From Anaerolineaceae bacterium (GTDB taxonomy: Bacteria; Chloroflexota; Anaerolineae; Aggregatilineales; Phototrophicaceae): a stretch of 64,000 bases of DNA. The stretch is from positions 1-64,000 of the forward strand of contig NZXX01000004.1 of assembly GCA_002702065.1 (NCBI GenBank), given 5' to 3'. Positions 35,233-44,688 of this stretch are shown here, piece by piece. Numbering within the stretch: position 1 is the first letter of the stretch; each line of letters begins with the position of its first letter. The position numbers were made by a program, and so were the translations under genes. Below the pieces are notes generated by a model. That model had not been told where the DNA came from. It saw only the letters and a list, made by a program, of their open reading frames with translations, and did no database searches.

Positions 35233-36486
35233 TCAGCCAGCCACCGACAACGCCCGGCAGGAGCCTTGTTCGCTCACCACATCCTCGCGCACCCAGCCGC
35301 CATCCGCTAGCTGCCACCAGACGAGGCCGTCCGCCCCAGTCGCCTGTCCAATCGCCGGAGAAGTTGCGTTCGCATCCAGCACACCGGCTACCTCGAACTG
35401 CGTACCCGGCCCACCCCGCTTGTTGACGGCCCCACCGCCAGCGACAATGGCACACGCGCCCGATTGCTGAACCGGCACCCGGTACACCCACACCTCGGAC
35501 GCCTCGCAGGTCGCTCCGCTGCCCGTCACGTGCAGGCCAAAGTGACCGCTGCCCGTTTCTGTCTCAACATCCGCGACCAGTTCGCCACCCAGGTACACCA
35601 GCAGACGCGGACCCAATGCCAGCAGCAGCATCCGATTCGGCAGCGTCACATCCACGCCGGATTCCACAATCTGCGACTCGCCATCCACCCCGACATACGC
35701 CGTGCCGCTGGAACCAATGCCGACTTCCAGCGACGACCCCTCGCCATTCAGGCGTGCCAGCAGGCCGCAGGTACTATCCGAGCCAGTGCCCGGCGTAGCG
35801 GTCAAGGTCCCGGCCAGCACCACATCCGCCAATGAGAGCGTTTGGGCAAGCGGCTGCGTCACATCGGAGCCGGAAGCAAACACATAATTCTCGGCAAAAA
35901 CCAATGCCCCGCCTGCCGGGATAATGCCGCTCATTTCCAGTTCGGCCATCACCTGCGACGGCGCTGCCGCATAGTCGACCAGCATGGCCGGTGCCGGAAC
36001 CGGTGGTACATCGAACGTAGTCGCGATATTCAGAATTGTTTCGGTTTGGGCTTCAAGCGCGGCTGCGGGCGCAAACGCATCAATCAGCCCGACCGAGCCA
36101 TCCGCAAATGTCCGTGCAATCAACAGGCCATGCGTGTCCGTGTCATCGCGCCGGTATGAAAATGCGGCAGTCGAATCCACCCCGACAACCTGAGTCGGGT
36201 CAGCTTCAACGGTGTTCAGGGCCAGCACCAGCCGCGCCAATGTGTCCGGGTTATAATCGGCCAGCGCGTAGGCCGCCAGCACCGCCGGGCCATAGATCGA
36301 CAGCTGCACATCGTCGCCATTCAAGTAGACAAAATCAGTCGTGGCATCGGACTCCACCTGCCAGCCCGCCGGATAGTCCAGCGTAAAATCCATTTGCGTG
36401 TAAGTTTCAGCCAGCGTGTCTTGCGCCGCGGCGGGCAGTGCCAAAAACAGCATAGGCCACATCAACAGGAACAATCGGGTCATCAT
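35233..36486 (-). CDS. Exported protein with C-terminal bacterial SH3-like domain
   Basis: 417 residues with a signal peptide (about 1-22, ending PAAAQ). A central domain resembles the lectin-type beta-sandwich also seen at 12869 (LLLALGPRLLVYLGGELVADVETETGSGHFGLHV). The C-terminal 65 residues read as an SH3b domain (NKRGGPGTQFEVAG, WWQLADGGWVREDVV). SH3b domains often bind peptidoglycan. Function unknown; no catalytic motif. It abuts the GNAT gene with no gap. Confidence 0.7.
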   Translation of the reverse strand: MMTRLFLLMWPMLFLALPAAAQDTLAETYTQMDFTLDYPAGWQVESDATTDFVYLNGDDVQLSIYGPAVLAAYALADYNPDTLARLVLALNTVEADPTQVVGVDSTAAFSYRRDDTDTHGLLIARTFADGSVGLIDAFAPAAALEAQTETILNIATTFDVPPVPAPAMLVDYAAAPSQVMAELEMSGIIPAGGALVFAENYVFASGSDVTQPLAQTLSLADVVLAGTLTATPGTGSDSTCGLLARLNGEGSSLEVGIGSSGTAYVGVDGESQIVESGVDVTLPNRMLLLALGPRLLVYLGGELVADVETETGSGHFGLHVTGSGATCEASEVWVYRVPVQQSGACAIVAGGGAVNKRGGPGTQFEVAGVLDANATSPAIGQATGADGLVWWQLADGGWVREDVVSEQGSCRALSVAG

Positions 36487-37494
36487 CTATTGCACAGGCT
36501 TCTGATAGCGGATGTAATCGGTGAGGGCGCGAAACCCGACACTCTCGTACAGGCGACGCGCATTGTCCACATCGGTGAAAATACGAATCGGCTCGACACC
36601 GCGCAGGCGCAGCGCATGCAGCGCACTGATGAGCAGCGCCCGGCCCAGACCATGATTGCGCCACTGCTGCCGCACACTCAGTTCGCTGATCTCGCCCACC
36701 CCGCGCGGCGTAATCTCGCACAACGCCACCCCGGCGATGGCCTCATCACGCCAGGCGACCTGCCACAAGGACGGGTCAAAGCCCGGATTACCCACAATGT
36801 TGCCGAGGAACACAATATAATCCTCGTCGGTAGCGCGGCGATGGCCCCATTCTTCCTCGAAGGCTTCCTCATTCGCCTCCCAGATAGCCCGGTAATCTTC
36901 CACGCCTGCCGGCTTCAGCGCGAACCCCTCCGGCATCTTTTTCTCCGGCAGCGGCACATCCGGGTCAAAGCCCATCTCGACAAAGCTGTGAACCGGCACA
37001 TAACCGCTTTCGAGCAGCAGTTGATTGTAGGCCGCTTCATGACTGGTGGTGTTGGCCCGGTAGACCGCTTTCCCGGCGCTGCCATGACCGGCGACCCGCT
37101 CGCGGATGCGCTTTTCCGCCCACTTCAATGTAGCCGCACCGATGCCATGTTCACGCCAGTCCGGCACGACCCGGCCCCGGTGATAATAAACCCACGTACC
37201 ATCGGCCTGTTCCCACCAGCGCACCCACTGGAAACCGATTACCTGCCCGTTCAGTTCCACCAGCAGCATGTCCGTATCCAGGTCGATGTTATCCGCCTCG
37301 GAAAACGACTGGCTTAGTTCTTCGACGGTGGGCAGCCCGGCCTCGGACGACAGCGGATCCACCTGATCGTATTCCTGGCACGCCTCGATCACCGCCACCA
37401 GCGCGGCAAAATCCTGCTCGTCGCGGAAATACCGGAAAATCAGCCCATCAATCGTGGGCGCGTCATCCAGTACGACAATGCGATCATCGCTCAT
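36487..37494 (-). CDS. GNAT acetyltransferase with two tandem domains
   Basis: About 335 residues containing two GNAT folds. The second is better conserved, with ISELSVRQQWRNHGLGRALL as the acetyl-CoA loop (R/Q-x2-G-x-G/A); the first has VVPDWREHGIGAATL. The two-domain plan resembles mycothiol synthase (MshD) and related enzymes, but the substrate is unknown. The ATG at 37494 has AAGGGG five bases upstream, better than the GTG at 37500. The start overlaps the SDR stop region. Confidence 0.82.
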   Translation of the reverse strand: MSDDRIVVLDDAPTIDGLIFRYFRDEQDFAALVAVIEACQEYDQVDPLSSEAGLPTVEELSQSFSEADNIDLDTDMLLVELNGQVIGFQWVRWWEQADGTWVYYHRGRVVPDWREHGIGAATLKWAEKRIRERVAGHGSAGKAVYRANTTSHEAAYNQLLLESGYVPVHSFVEMGFDPDVPLPEKKMPEGFALKPAGVEDYRAIWEANEEAFEEEWGHRRATDEDYIVFLGNIVGNPGFDPSLWQVAWRDEAIAGVALCEITPRGVGEISELSVRQQWRNHGLGRALLISALHALRLRGVEPIRIFTDVDNARRLYESVGFRALTDYIRYQKPVQ

Positions 37495-37496
37495 TG

Positions 37497-38354
37497 TCAC
37501 CCCTTAGTTTTGACACTGGCTGCGCGGATATGCTCGTCAATGGCTTCCCGAAAGCGCGTTTCGCTGTTGTCCTGCGGCTCGTAGCCGATAATCTTGCGCG
37601 CATTGGCGATGCTCCAGAACGCGTGGGTATTGGCGCTGATGCCGTAAAATATCTGGAACGGCACGCCAAATTCATCGCGAATATCTTCCGTTTCAATGCT
37701 CTTGATAAACAACTGGGCCATGTCTCGCTGGCTGAGATAAACGGCCAGCGCCCGCCGCATCCGTCGCAGGTCGCCCAAGGGTGCCTGCCGCACGTCGGTT
37801 TCACGCGGGCCGCCGATGCGAATTTGCACATTATCCAGCGGTCTGCCATTGAGCTTGCCCGCCGCAAAGACGAACCCCAGATGCTCGTAGACTTCCTTCG
37901 CCCAGCCATAAAAATTATCCGACAGGGCACGGTCATTCGGATTCACAAAATCCCACTGGCCATCCAGGATCAGCGGTTCATAATAATCCGCCGCATGGTT
38001 GGAACTGACCATCACCACCCGGCGCACGTTTTCTTCCCACGCCGCCTGATAGACGTTGTAGGCCATCTGTACATTTTGCATTTCGTTGTGGAAATACTGG
38101 TCGATGTGGTCTTTGTCCTGGGTGCGCACAAAGCCGAAGTGAATCACCGTGTCTGCACCGCGAAAATGCGCCCGGTACGCCGTCCGGTCCTTATTCAGCA
38201 AGTCGACGATCTGGACGCCTTCAACCGTTTCATCCGTATCATTCGTCGTGCGCACATCCAGCAGCACCAGATCATAGCGCTCACGCAAATCTTGCAGGAT
38301 CAGACCCGCGATCCGCGAAGCTGCACCCGTCACTACCACTTTGCGTCCGGCCAC
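37497..38354 (-). CDS. NAD-dependent epimerase/dehydratase, uronate dehydrogenase-like
   Basis: A 285-residue extended SDR. The nucleotide-binding loop TGAASRIAG and the active site (VSSNHA.. with FYGWAKEVYE as Y-x3-K) resemble uronate dehydrogenases, which oxidise glucuronate or galacturonate. Other sugar-nucleotide uses are possible. The GTG start at 38354 has AGGAGG six bases upstream. First in the SDR-GNAT-SH3 run. Confidence 0.83.
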   Translation of the reverse strand: MAGRKVVVTGAASRIAGLILQDLRERYDLVLLDVRTTNDTDETVEGVQIVDLLNKDRTAYRAHFRGADTVIHFGFVRTQDKDHIDQYFHNEMQNVQMAYNVYQAAWEENVRRVVMVSSNHAADYYEPLILDGQWDFVNPNDRALSDNFYGWAKEVYEHLGFVFAAGKLNGRPLDNVQIRIGGPRETDVRQAPLGDLRRMRRALAVYLSQRDMAQLFIKSIETEDIRDEFGVPFQIFYGISANTHAFWSIANARKIIGYEPQDNSETRFREAIDEHIRAASVKTKG

Positions 38355-38401
38355 ACCGCACCTCCTGATGTTGATTCGTCAGGCCACTACTATAACCATG
38401 C

Positions 38402-39232
38402 TCAGCGGGAATAAACAGCCAGAACTGCCGGAACCGCGTCCAGCGATGTCAGGCGCACCGGCTGGCTGCTGCCGGGGGGATTGGCATACACCATGGTCGA
38501 GCCGCCGCCATCGAGGTTGAGCGCCGTGACGATGCCCATATCTGTCGTCGGCAGGTAGGCGCTCAGGGCTTCCAGCGTGAGGCCCGTCAGCGGGGTGACC
38601 ATCAGCAGAATGCGGCCCATGTCGTCCTGCGCCACCACTGTGCGCCGCGATACACGCTCCGACCGGCTGGGTTGGTAGGCGGTCTGCCCATCGAGCACCA
38701 GCATGGGGAATGCCTGCACCGCCTGTTCCAGCATTTCGCCCACATACGGTTCGCGGATGTTGGACCGTACGCGCGGCTGACCATTCTGCACCAGAAACGT
38801 GCCACCCTGATTCTGATACGACTGCCCGTACACCACGCCATCGGCCACCAGCAAACCCAGTATGGTATGGTCAGGGCTGAAGAAATTGGCATTCACAAAG
38901 GCGACCGCATCCGGCAGAGTCTGCTGCCAGCCATTGAGTGTCAGGGGCGCGCCGGGTTGATAATGTGCGCGAAAGGTAAAACGCGCCGGGTCGATGCGCA
39001 GCACCGATAAGCCGCCAAACAGGTTCCCCTCTGGCTGATACTGCCGCTGTTCCATGCCAGGGGCCAGTTCGCGCCAGCCGGATGGCGTCGCCGTCGCCGC
39101 AGGCACCGCTGTCGGTGGCAGTGCGGTCGACAACATACAACCGATCGTGCTGATCAGGGTCAGAATCAGGCCTGTCACCCGCTGCTGAATCGTCCTCATT
39201 TTAGTGTTTTTGACTCTTGTTCGTCCAGGCAT
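38402..39232 (-). CDS. Phosphodiester glycosidase family protein (NAGPA/DUF2233)
   Basis: 276 residues. The N-terminal helix (about 18-32 in this frame, TGLILTLISTIGC) looks like a signal or lipoprotein leader, though the lipobox is imperfect. The body carries NANFFSPDHTILGLLVADG and NLDGGGSTMVY, the conserved signatures of the NAGPA-type domain (N-acetylglucosamine-1-phosphodiester alpha-N-acetylglucosaminidase family). The ATG at 39199 would give the more usual leader; neither start has a good ribosome site. It diverges from the tRNA. Confidence 0.75.
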   Translation of the reverse strand: MPGRTRVKNTKMRTIQQRVTGLILTLISTIGCMLSTALPPTAVPAATATPSGWRELAPGMEQRQYQPEGNLFGGLSVLRIDPARFTFRAHYQPGAPLTLNGWQQTLPDAVAFVNANFFSPDHTILGLLVADGVVYGQSYQNQGGTFLVQNGQPRVRSNIREPYVGEMLEQAVQAFPMLVLDGQTAYQPSRSERVSRRTVVAQDDMGRILLMVTPLTGLTLEALSAYLPTTDMGIVTALNLDGGGSTMVYANPPGSSQPVRLTSLDAVPAVLAVYSR

Positions 39233-39245
39233 CTAATGCTATACT
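39217..39245 (+). promoter_or_regulatory. tRNA-Val promoter
   Basis: TTGTTC (39217-39222), a 17-base spacer and TATACT (39240-39245) with a TGC extension before the -10. It lies 12 bases before the tRNA. Confidence 0.7.
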
Positions 39246-39257
39246 GCACCATACTGA

Positions 39258-39331
<74 letters not shown>

Positions 39332-39472
39332 TTCAGGAACCCTCCCCCAAATCCACGACCCTGTATACCATACACCATTCACAACTGCTATACGCACTCA
39401 CCGGATTCTCAAGCGCGGTGGTTAATCGCCCGGTACGGAGATTTTAAGTTTCGGCATACCAGCAGGGTCGGT

Positions 39473-39871
39473 TTAACGCGCTTTCTGGAGCAGAGCCTGA
39501 TAGCTCTCTGGCAGATCATCCAGCACATCGTTGATCACTGCCGGGGTCACCGCTTCTGCCACCACCTGCATCACGGCTTTGGCGTGTTGTTCAGCCATCG
39601 CCAGCGACACATCCGCCCGTGCCCGTACCCGCTGATAAAATTCGTCCACCGGATACGTATCCGCATCCATCGGGATATTCTCCGGCGGCTGCGACTGGAA
39701 GGGTATATCCTTCAGTTCTTTCGGCAGCTGCGCCACCAGTTTGGCCCGCGCCGTACGGTACAGCGGCTCACCCAGCGTCGACAGCACCACCCGGGTGATA
39801 CGCTCGGCTTCTTCCTTGCTGGCGAGATTGGCATTCTTCTGCACGCGTGTCAAAAATTCGGCATATTGCAT
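39473..39871 (-). CDS. DUF2267 family protein
   Basis: 132 residues with two alpha-helical repeats of the DUF2267 type: MQYAEFLTRVQKNANLASKEEAERITRVVL then YPVDEFYQRVRARADVSLAMAEQHAKAVMQVV. The ...LPKELKDIPF and ...LPESYQALL segments close each half. Function unknown; family members are linked to stress or membrane biology. The ATG at 39871 has AAAGGG upstream; the longer frame to 39976 looks like shadow. It lies inside the stretch bounded by the two tRNA-Val 3'-end copies. Confidence 0.82.
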   Translation of the reverse strand: MQYAEFLTRVQKNANLASKEEAERITRVVLSTLGEPLYRTARAKLVAQLPKELKDIPFQSQPPENIPMDADTYPVDEFYQRVRARADVSLAMAEQHAKAVMQVVAEAVTPAVINDVLDDLPESYQALLQKAR

Positions 39872-40392
39872 CAGATAACCCTTTCTTTCGTATGCTTTTA
39901 GCTTACGGCAACGGCCAGCATGCAACAGGGCCATCTGTCTCAAATCCGCCTCGCCTACCCACCGGAGCAGCCCCAAACCCCTATATCTTAGTAATCCCCT
40001 CTACCAGACTCTGTGCTACAGTCATGGAAAACAATAGGGGGCAAGCCACCATGCACGACCGCTAGAGCGACATTCGGCTCCTAATAGCCTAAGTAGCATG
40101 TGTTCCAAAAATGTTCCTCGGTTTTACGTGCAATTGATATGTTCTTTGGGACGGACGCAGCGCGCTGCGTCCCTACAACACCCCAAATGACTTTTTCGTT
40201 CGTACTTAGTGCTACATCCGATAAATTTTAGGAATTGTAGGGGAGCGCCCGTGTGCGCTCCCGCCGGGCGGAACTTTATTTCAATTACATCAACACTTAA
40301 GCTTCTACTTTCTCCCATGACGCTACCACTTGCCCGCCCAGAACAAATGTATAATAATGTAAACACTATTGGCTGTTTGAGGTTCGATTACT
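39872..40392. repeat. Non-coding stretch with two facing TTGTAGGG hairpin repeats
   Basis: About 520 bases with no convincing gene. It holds a palindrome GGACGCAGC-GC-GCTGCGTCC (40152-40171) ending in CCCTACAA (40170-40177). Facing it is TTGTAGGG (40235-40242) leading into GGGAGCGC/GCGCTCCC (40241-40248, 40255-40262). The two units point at each other across 57 bases. Together with 22394 they form a small dispersed family. Confidence 0.7.
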
Positions 40393-40605
40393 ATGAAGGA
40401 AAATGATCTGAAAGAGCGTCTACGAATTGCCCTTGAACCTGTAGTTATTGATAGCCGTAAGAGCAATCTTGTTGACGATCTGTATGCCATTATGGTGGAT
40501 ATTGCGCGGGAAGTAGCCCAAGAGGAAGTTGAGGCATTCAGACAACGAATTCGTTCTAGGGCTGCTAAAATGCAACAAGAGTCAGAAACAGGTGAAAGCA
40601 CCTAA
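40393..40605 (+). CDS. Small acidic helical hypothetical protein
   Basis: 70 residues, predicted mostly helical and highly charged (LKERLRIALEPVV, REVAQEEVEAFRQRIRSRAAKM). No domain recognised. A TATAAT lies at 40350-40355, 38 bases before the ATG. Codon use is A/T-rich compared with neighbours, in keeping with the accessory nature of the segment. It could be an antitoxin-like or regulatory peptide, but nothing decides it. Confidence 0.5.
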   Translation: MKENDLKERLRIALEPVVIDSRKSNLVDDLYAIMVDIAREVAQEEVEAFRQRIRSRAAKMQQESETGEST

Positions 40606-40705
40606 CTAATATGCCTGGCTCACAAGGCTAGGCTTTAATTTAAGCTGGCTTATCCAGCAGGTTAGGTTTAGGCCGCAATAGTTTAATACGGAGAATAGTT
40701 CCACA

Positions 40706-40741
40706 CAGGGGTTCAAGTCCCTTCGCATCCACTCCAGGAAT
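40706..40741 (+). repeat. Degenerate copy of the tRNA-Val 3' end (possible attachment site)
   Basis: Thirty of about 35 positions match 39306-39340, including T-arm GGGGTTC(A)AGTCCC and acceptor TTCGC(A)(T)CCA, and the match continues into CAGGAA beyond the tRNA. The offset is exactly 1400 bases. There is no 5' tRNA half. Confidence 0.7.
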
Positions 40742-40864
40742 TTCCCTACTCTAAATCTACCAACCTGCAACGTTGTTGCTGTCCATAACATAGCATTTCC
40801 CAAACGCGGCCAATGAGCATATAGTAGAACCAAAATCACAAATATAAATTTTGGGGGAGTCGCG

Positions 40865-43800
40865 ATGAATCATTGGTCTGACTATACGCAGGCAGAGAGT
40901 CAACTGGCCCGGCTTCTCAACGCCCTCGCGGCTCTGTTTGCGGGCCTGGCGCTGGCCCTGCTCATCCTGCCCTATCTGCTCCCCGCCACGCCCCTGTTCA
41001 TCGCACCGCCATTTTTTGTCTCCAACAGCATGGCCGGGCTGACCCTGCTGGCGTTTCTGGCGTGGTTTTCTGCGGGCGATGTCCGCCGCTTCCGCCCCAT
41101 GATCGACGTACTCATCGCCGCGCTGCTCATCGGCGCTGCCGCCTTTCTGGTCATGTACCTGCGCCCGGTCGACCCAATGCAGGAAACGCCGCTGCTGCTC
41201 GGCTTTGGCGTCTGCTGCATTATTGCCCTGCTCATCACTGCCCAGCGGCTGCGCGCCCGCAATCCGCAAGCGCCCTGGCTGCCCTGGATTCCTGATAAAC
41301 CACTGACTCAACCAGAAACCATCGCGCGGGTGTTCTTCGCCATTTTCGGTGTCGCGGCCCTCAGTGGCGCGGCGGGCAGTCTGCTGCTGCCGTACCTGGG
41401 CGAGACGCTGATTGCTGACGTGGCGGTCAACCCATTCATGATCGCCGGGTCCACTGTCAAAATTGCGACGATTGGCCTGTGCGCCCTGCTGATTGCGTTC
41501 GACGTGCGCCGCTTTATCCACCATACCCAGCTGCTAACGGCGCTCATCATCGGCAACGGCGCGTTCATCTATATCATGCTGATGGCCGTGCCCGGCTTCG
41601 ACCGCTTTGGCGACTATATGCTGAGCATCGGCGGCATGACCTTCACCCGTGAGCAGATGATGTTCGGCGCGTGGCTGCTGGACGTGGTGGTGATCGCCGT
41701 GCTGCTGTTCATCAATAACCAGATCAACCGCAGCCTGCTGGATTACATCGGCTTTTTCAGCGCGTCGCAATTTCGCGGGCTGGAAGCCATTGCCGAAACG
41801 CTGGTCGCGGGCGAAGGGGGCGAAATTGTCCCCCCGCATGAAATCGTCCTGCGCACGGACAGCTACCTCAAGTCCTTTCGTTCCAACCGGCTGCGGCTGG
41901 CCCGGATGGCGGTCATGGGTTTGCAACTGGCGCCGTTAGCCTGGCTGCGCCCGCCCATCAACTACCTGCACCCGGCAGCGCGGCAGGCGTTTGTCGACCG
42001 CCGCTTCAAGGCTGAATTGATCGACCCGATCCCGCCCTACCGGCTGGTTGATGGTCTGCTGCGGCTGGTCAACCGGGTGATGCTGCGTGTGCAAAATCGC
42101 CCGCCAGAAGACCTCGACGCCGCCCTTAGTTTCATCGGCCTGCTGGAAGCGATGATGCGTTTCAACATGCAATTGGTCTACATCGGCTACTACAACAACC
42201 CAGATGTCTGGAACCGCAGCGACGACGGTAAAGGCATCGGCTATGTGCCATTCTCGCAGCGGACCAAAGACTTCGACGTCACGCCGCGCCGCCCACATCC
42301 GCCGCTGGATGTTATCACCCCCGAAACGCTGGAGCGTCAGGGTGTGGACGTGATCAACGACGCCGATGTGGTCATCATCGGTTCGGGCGCTGCCGGGGCC
42401 ATCCTCGCGGAACAACTGCTGGCGAAAGGCCGCCGGGTGCTGATGCTGGAAAAAGGCAAATATGTCCACCCGGATGATTTCACCGAAGACGAAGTCGACA
42501 TGATCAGCCAGTTGTACAGCGACGGCGCATTACAGTTGTCGCAGGCGCTGCGCTTCACCATCCTGCAAGGGAGCTGCGTCGGCGGCACGACGGTGGTCAA
42601 CAACGCGGTCTGCTTCGATACGCCGCAGCAGGTGCTGGATACCTGGAACAGCCGGGGGGCCACGCCGGTCCTCGATGCCGCCAGATTCCACGCATCACAG
42701 CAGGCGGTTCGCCAGCGAATGCGCATCCAGCCCATTGCCGCCGGTACGCGCCAGCCGCTGGATGGGGGCGTGCTCAATCATGGCGACAGTGTCGTCACGG
42801 CTGCTGTCCACAATTATTTCCAGAATCAGACGGCCTATGAATATGACGTGGTACAGGCCAACATCGTCGACTGCCTCGGCTGCGGTTACTGCAATATCGG
42901 CTGCAAATACGGGCGCAAGCTCTCGATGCTGGATGAAGTGCTGCCCGCCGCCCAGCACAAATACGGTGCGGACCATTTCCGCATCATCGCCGAAGCCGAA
43001 GTCGTCAAGCTGGACGAAAACAGCGGCAAGATCAACCGGGTCGTCGCCAAAGTCGGTGGCCAGCGCCAGCTTGTCATCAACAACCCGCATACGGTCATCC
43101 TCAGCGCCGGGACCATCGCCTCTAGCTGGCTGATGATGCAAAGCGGCATCGGCAAAAAGCACAACCTGCCCGTGGGCCGGGGGCTGTCGTTCAATATGGG
43201 CAGCCCGCTTCATGCCCTGTTCGATCAGGAACTGAACAGCTTCGACGGCCTGCAAATCGCCCACTACCTGAAGGTGAAGGATCAGCCCGGTTTTGTCTAC
43301 GAAACCTGGTATAACCCGCCTGTTGCCCAGGCACTGGCGATGCCCGGCTGGCTGGACACCCACTTTCAGAACATGAGCAACTACAGCCGCATTACCGGCG
43401 TCGGCGTGCTGGTCGGCACCGACCCCACCGCCTATATCGTCCCGGCAGTCGTCACCGGTGGGCCGGATGTGGTCTTTCAGCCGACCGCCAACGATATGAA
43501 AAAGCTGGTGGATGCGCTGGTGCTGCTGGGGGATATTCTACTGTCCGGCGGGGCGCGCGAAGTCTATGCCTCCACCCGGCGCTACCAGACCTATCGCAAT
43601 CAGACCGCTGTCTTCTCCGCCCAGAGCCAGCTTGATGGCCTGCGCGAACTGGTGCAGCATGATTATGATATTCTGCTGGGGACGGGGCACCCGCAGGGCG
43701 GCAACGCGGTCGGCGTCTCGGCGCAGAACAGCGTCGTCGGGCCAGATTTCAAGGTGTTTGGCTACGACAATCTGTACCTGTGCGACGCCAGTGCTTTCCC

Positions 43801-43870
43801 GACATCAACCACCGTCAACCCACAGCTCACGGTGATGACGCTGGCGCACTACGCCGCACAGATCATTTAG
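40865..43870 (+). CDS. GMC-type FAD oxidoreductase with N-terminal membrane domain
   Basis: 1001 residues. The first 290 or so form eight to ten membrane helices of unknown family. A helical linker with an EIVLRTDSYLKSFRSNRLR segment leads to a GMC oxidoreductase from about residue 495 (DVVIIGSGAAGAILAEQLL FAD loop). DCLGCGYCNIGCKYGRK at about 670-686 has four cysteines found in a subgroup related to long-chain alcohol and cholesterol oxidases. The C-terminal GTGHPQGGNAVGVS and STTVNPQLTVMTLA carry the active-site His and Asn. GGGGGAG precedes the ATG. It is convergent with the SLBB lipoprotein gene. Confidence 0.85.
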   Translation: MNHWSDYTQAESQLARLLNALAALFAGLALALLILPYLLPATPLFIAPPFFVSNSMAGLTLLAFLAWFSAGDVRRFRPMIDVLIAALLIGAAAFLVMYLRPVDPMQETPLLLGFGVCCIIALLITAQRLRARNPQAPWLPWIPDKPLTQPETIARVFFAIFGVAALSGAAGSLLLPYLGETLIADVAVNPFMIAGSTVKIATIGLCALLIAFDVRRFIHHTQLLTALIIGNGAFIYIMLMAVPGFDRFGDYMLSIGGMTFTREQMMFGAWLLDVVVIAVLLFINNQINRSLLDYIGFFSASQFRGLEAIAETLVAGEGGEIVPPHEIVLRTDSYLKSFRSNRLRLARMAVMGLQLAPLAWLRPPINYLHPAARQAFVDRRFKAELIDPIPPYRLVDGLLRLVNRVMLRVQNRPPEDLDAALSFIGLLEAMMRFNMQLVYIGYYNNPDVWNRSDDGKGIGYVPFSQRTKDFDVTPRRPHPPLDVITPETLERQGVDVINDADVVIIGSGAAGAILAEQLLAKGRRVLMLEKGKYVHPDDFTEDEVDMISQLYSDGALQLSQALRFTILQGSCVGGTTVVNNAVCFDTPQQVLDTWNSRGATPVLDAARFHASQQAVRQRMRIQPIAAGTRQPLDGGVLNHGDSVVTAAVHNYFQNQTAYEYDVVQANIVDCLGCGYCNIGCKYGRKLSMLDEVLPAAQHKYGADHFRIIAEAEVVKLDENSGKINRVVAKVGGQRQLVINNPHTVILSAGTIASSWLMMQSGIGKKHNLPVGRGLSFNMGSPLHALFDQELNSFDGLQIAHYLKVKDQPGFVYETWYNPPVAQALAMPGWLDTHFQNMSNYSRITGVGVLVGTDPTAYIVPAVVTGGPDVVFQPTANDMKKLVDALVLLGDILLSGGAREVYASTRRYQTYRNQTAVFSAQSQLDGLRELVQHDYDILLGTGHPQGGNAVGVSAQNSVVGPDFKVFGYDNLYLCDASAFPTSTTVNPQLTVMTLAHYAAQII

Positions 43871-43882
43871 GCGCGGACTCAA

Positions 43883-44668
43883 TTACTCGGTTTCGGATGA
43901 TGCCAGCACATCATCCAGAATGGCAAACACGGGCCGTGCCATCGGGTTCAGCGGGTCGCCCGCCGTGCTGGAGAAACGTGGCACAGACACGCGAATAAAC
44001 ACGTTATCGCGGACGAAGATGGCGTCAGAGCCATAGGTGCCGCCACCAAACGCGTTGGGCGTGGGGAACTGGTCGCGTTCCTCGGCCCGGTCCAGCGTCG
44101 GCAGCTGATCACGGCTGGTTTCGTAGTAGGTCATCGCCTGCTCTGGCGTCTCGAACACACCATACGTCAGTTCCATCAGGCCGCCGCCCGCCTCGTTGAA
44201 TGTGACACGGGCTGTTATGCCGCCATCGCGCTCGACATACGCGACCTCGGTATTCAGGTCACGCCGCCAGATAATCATCCCGGCGTTGATCGTCCCCGGC
44301 AGACTGGCGACAATTTCCTCCAGCAGCGCCTGCGTCTGCGGCACTTGCGGGCCAGCCGGTGTTGCCGTCGGTTCGCCCGCTGCTTCGCCCTGTGCCGGGA
44401 TATGAACCTGATCGCCGTCGCGCAGTTCCTGTACCAGATTCACGCGGTCCAGGTCGGCGTCATCGGTGGCGCCGCCTGCCGCATCAATCGCATCGCGCAC
44501 CCGGCTGCCCTGGTCCAGCACATGCGTGGTCTGGGGCTGATTCACAGCACCGGTTATATAGACTTCGATTTGTGGCACGTCTGTCGGCACAGCCGTTGGT
44601 GTAATGTCCAGATCAGCTGGCGCACAGGCCGCCAGAATCAGGATGAAGAGGACTATGTAAGACTTCAT
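43883..44668 (-). CDS. SLBB-domain lipoprotein
   Basis: About 261 residues. A lipobox LILAAC anchors it outside the membrane. Residues about 35-95 form an SLBB-type domain (VYITGAVNQPQTTHVLDQGSRVRDAIDAAGGAT...), as in ComEA- and Wza-like proteins. The C-terminal half (AGMIIWRRDLNTEVAYVERDG...) is of unknown fold. Possible roles are polysaccharide or DNA uptake or envelope binding; not decidable. Last in the sugar transporter run, 17 bases after the ATPase gene. Confidence 0.75.
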   Translation of the reverse strand: MKSYIVLFILILAACAPADLDITPTAVPTDVPQIEVYITGAVNQPQTTHVLDQGSRVRDAIDAAGGATDDADLDRVNLVQELRDGDQVHIPAQGEAAGEPTATPAGPQVPQTQALLEEIVASLPGTINAGMIIWRRDLNTEVAYVERDGGITARVTFNEAGGGLMELTYGVFETPEQAMTYYETSRDQLPTLDRAEERDQFPTPNAFGGGTYGSDAIFVRDNVFIRVSVPRFSSTAGDPLNPMARPVFAILDDVLASSETE

Positions 44669-44688
44669 CACGTCGGAAAACCCCCGTT

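Noticed and set aside
40640..40741. Second complete tRNA gene
   Set aside because: Only the 3' half matches; no acceptor 5' strand (expected GGATGCG) or D/anticodon arms can be drawn.
40606..40839. 77-residue minus-strand frame over the degenerate tRNA copy
   Set aside because: It covers the repeat and has no protein features or ribosome site.
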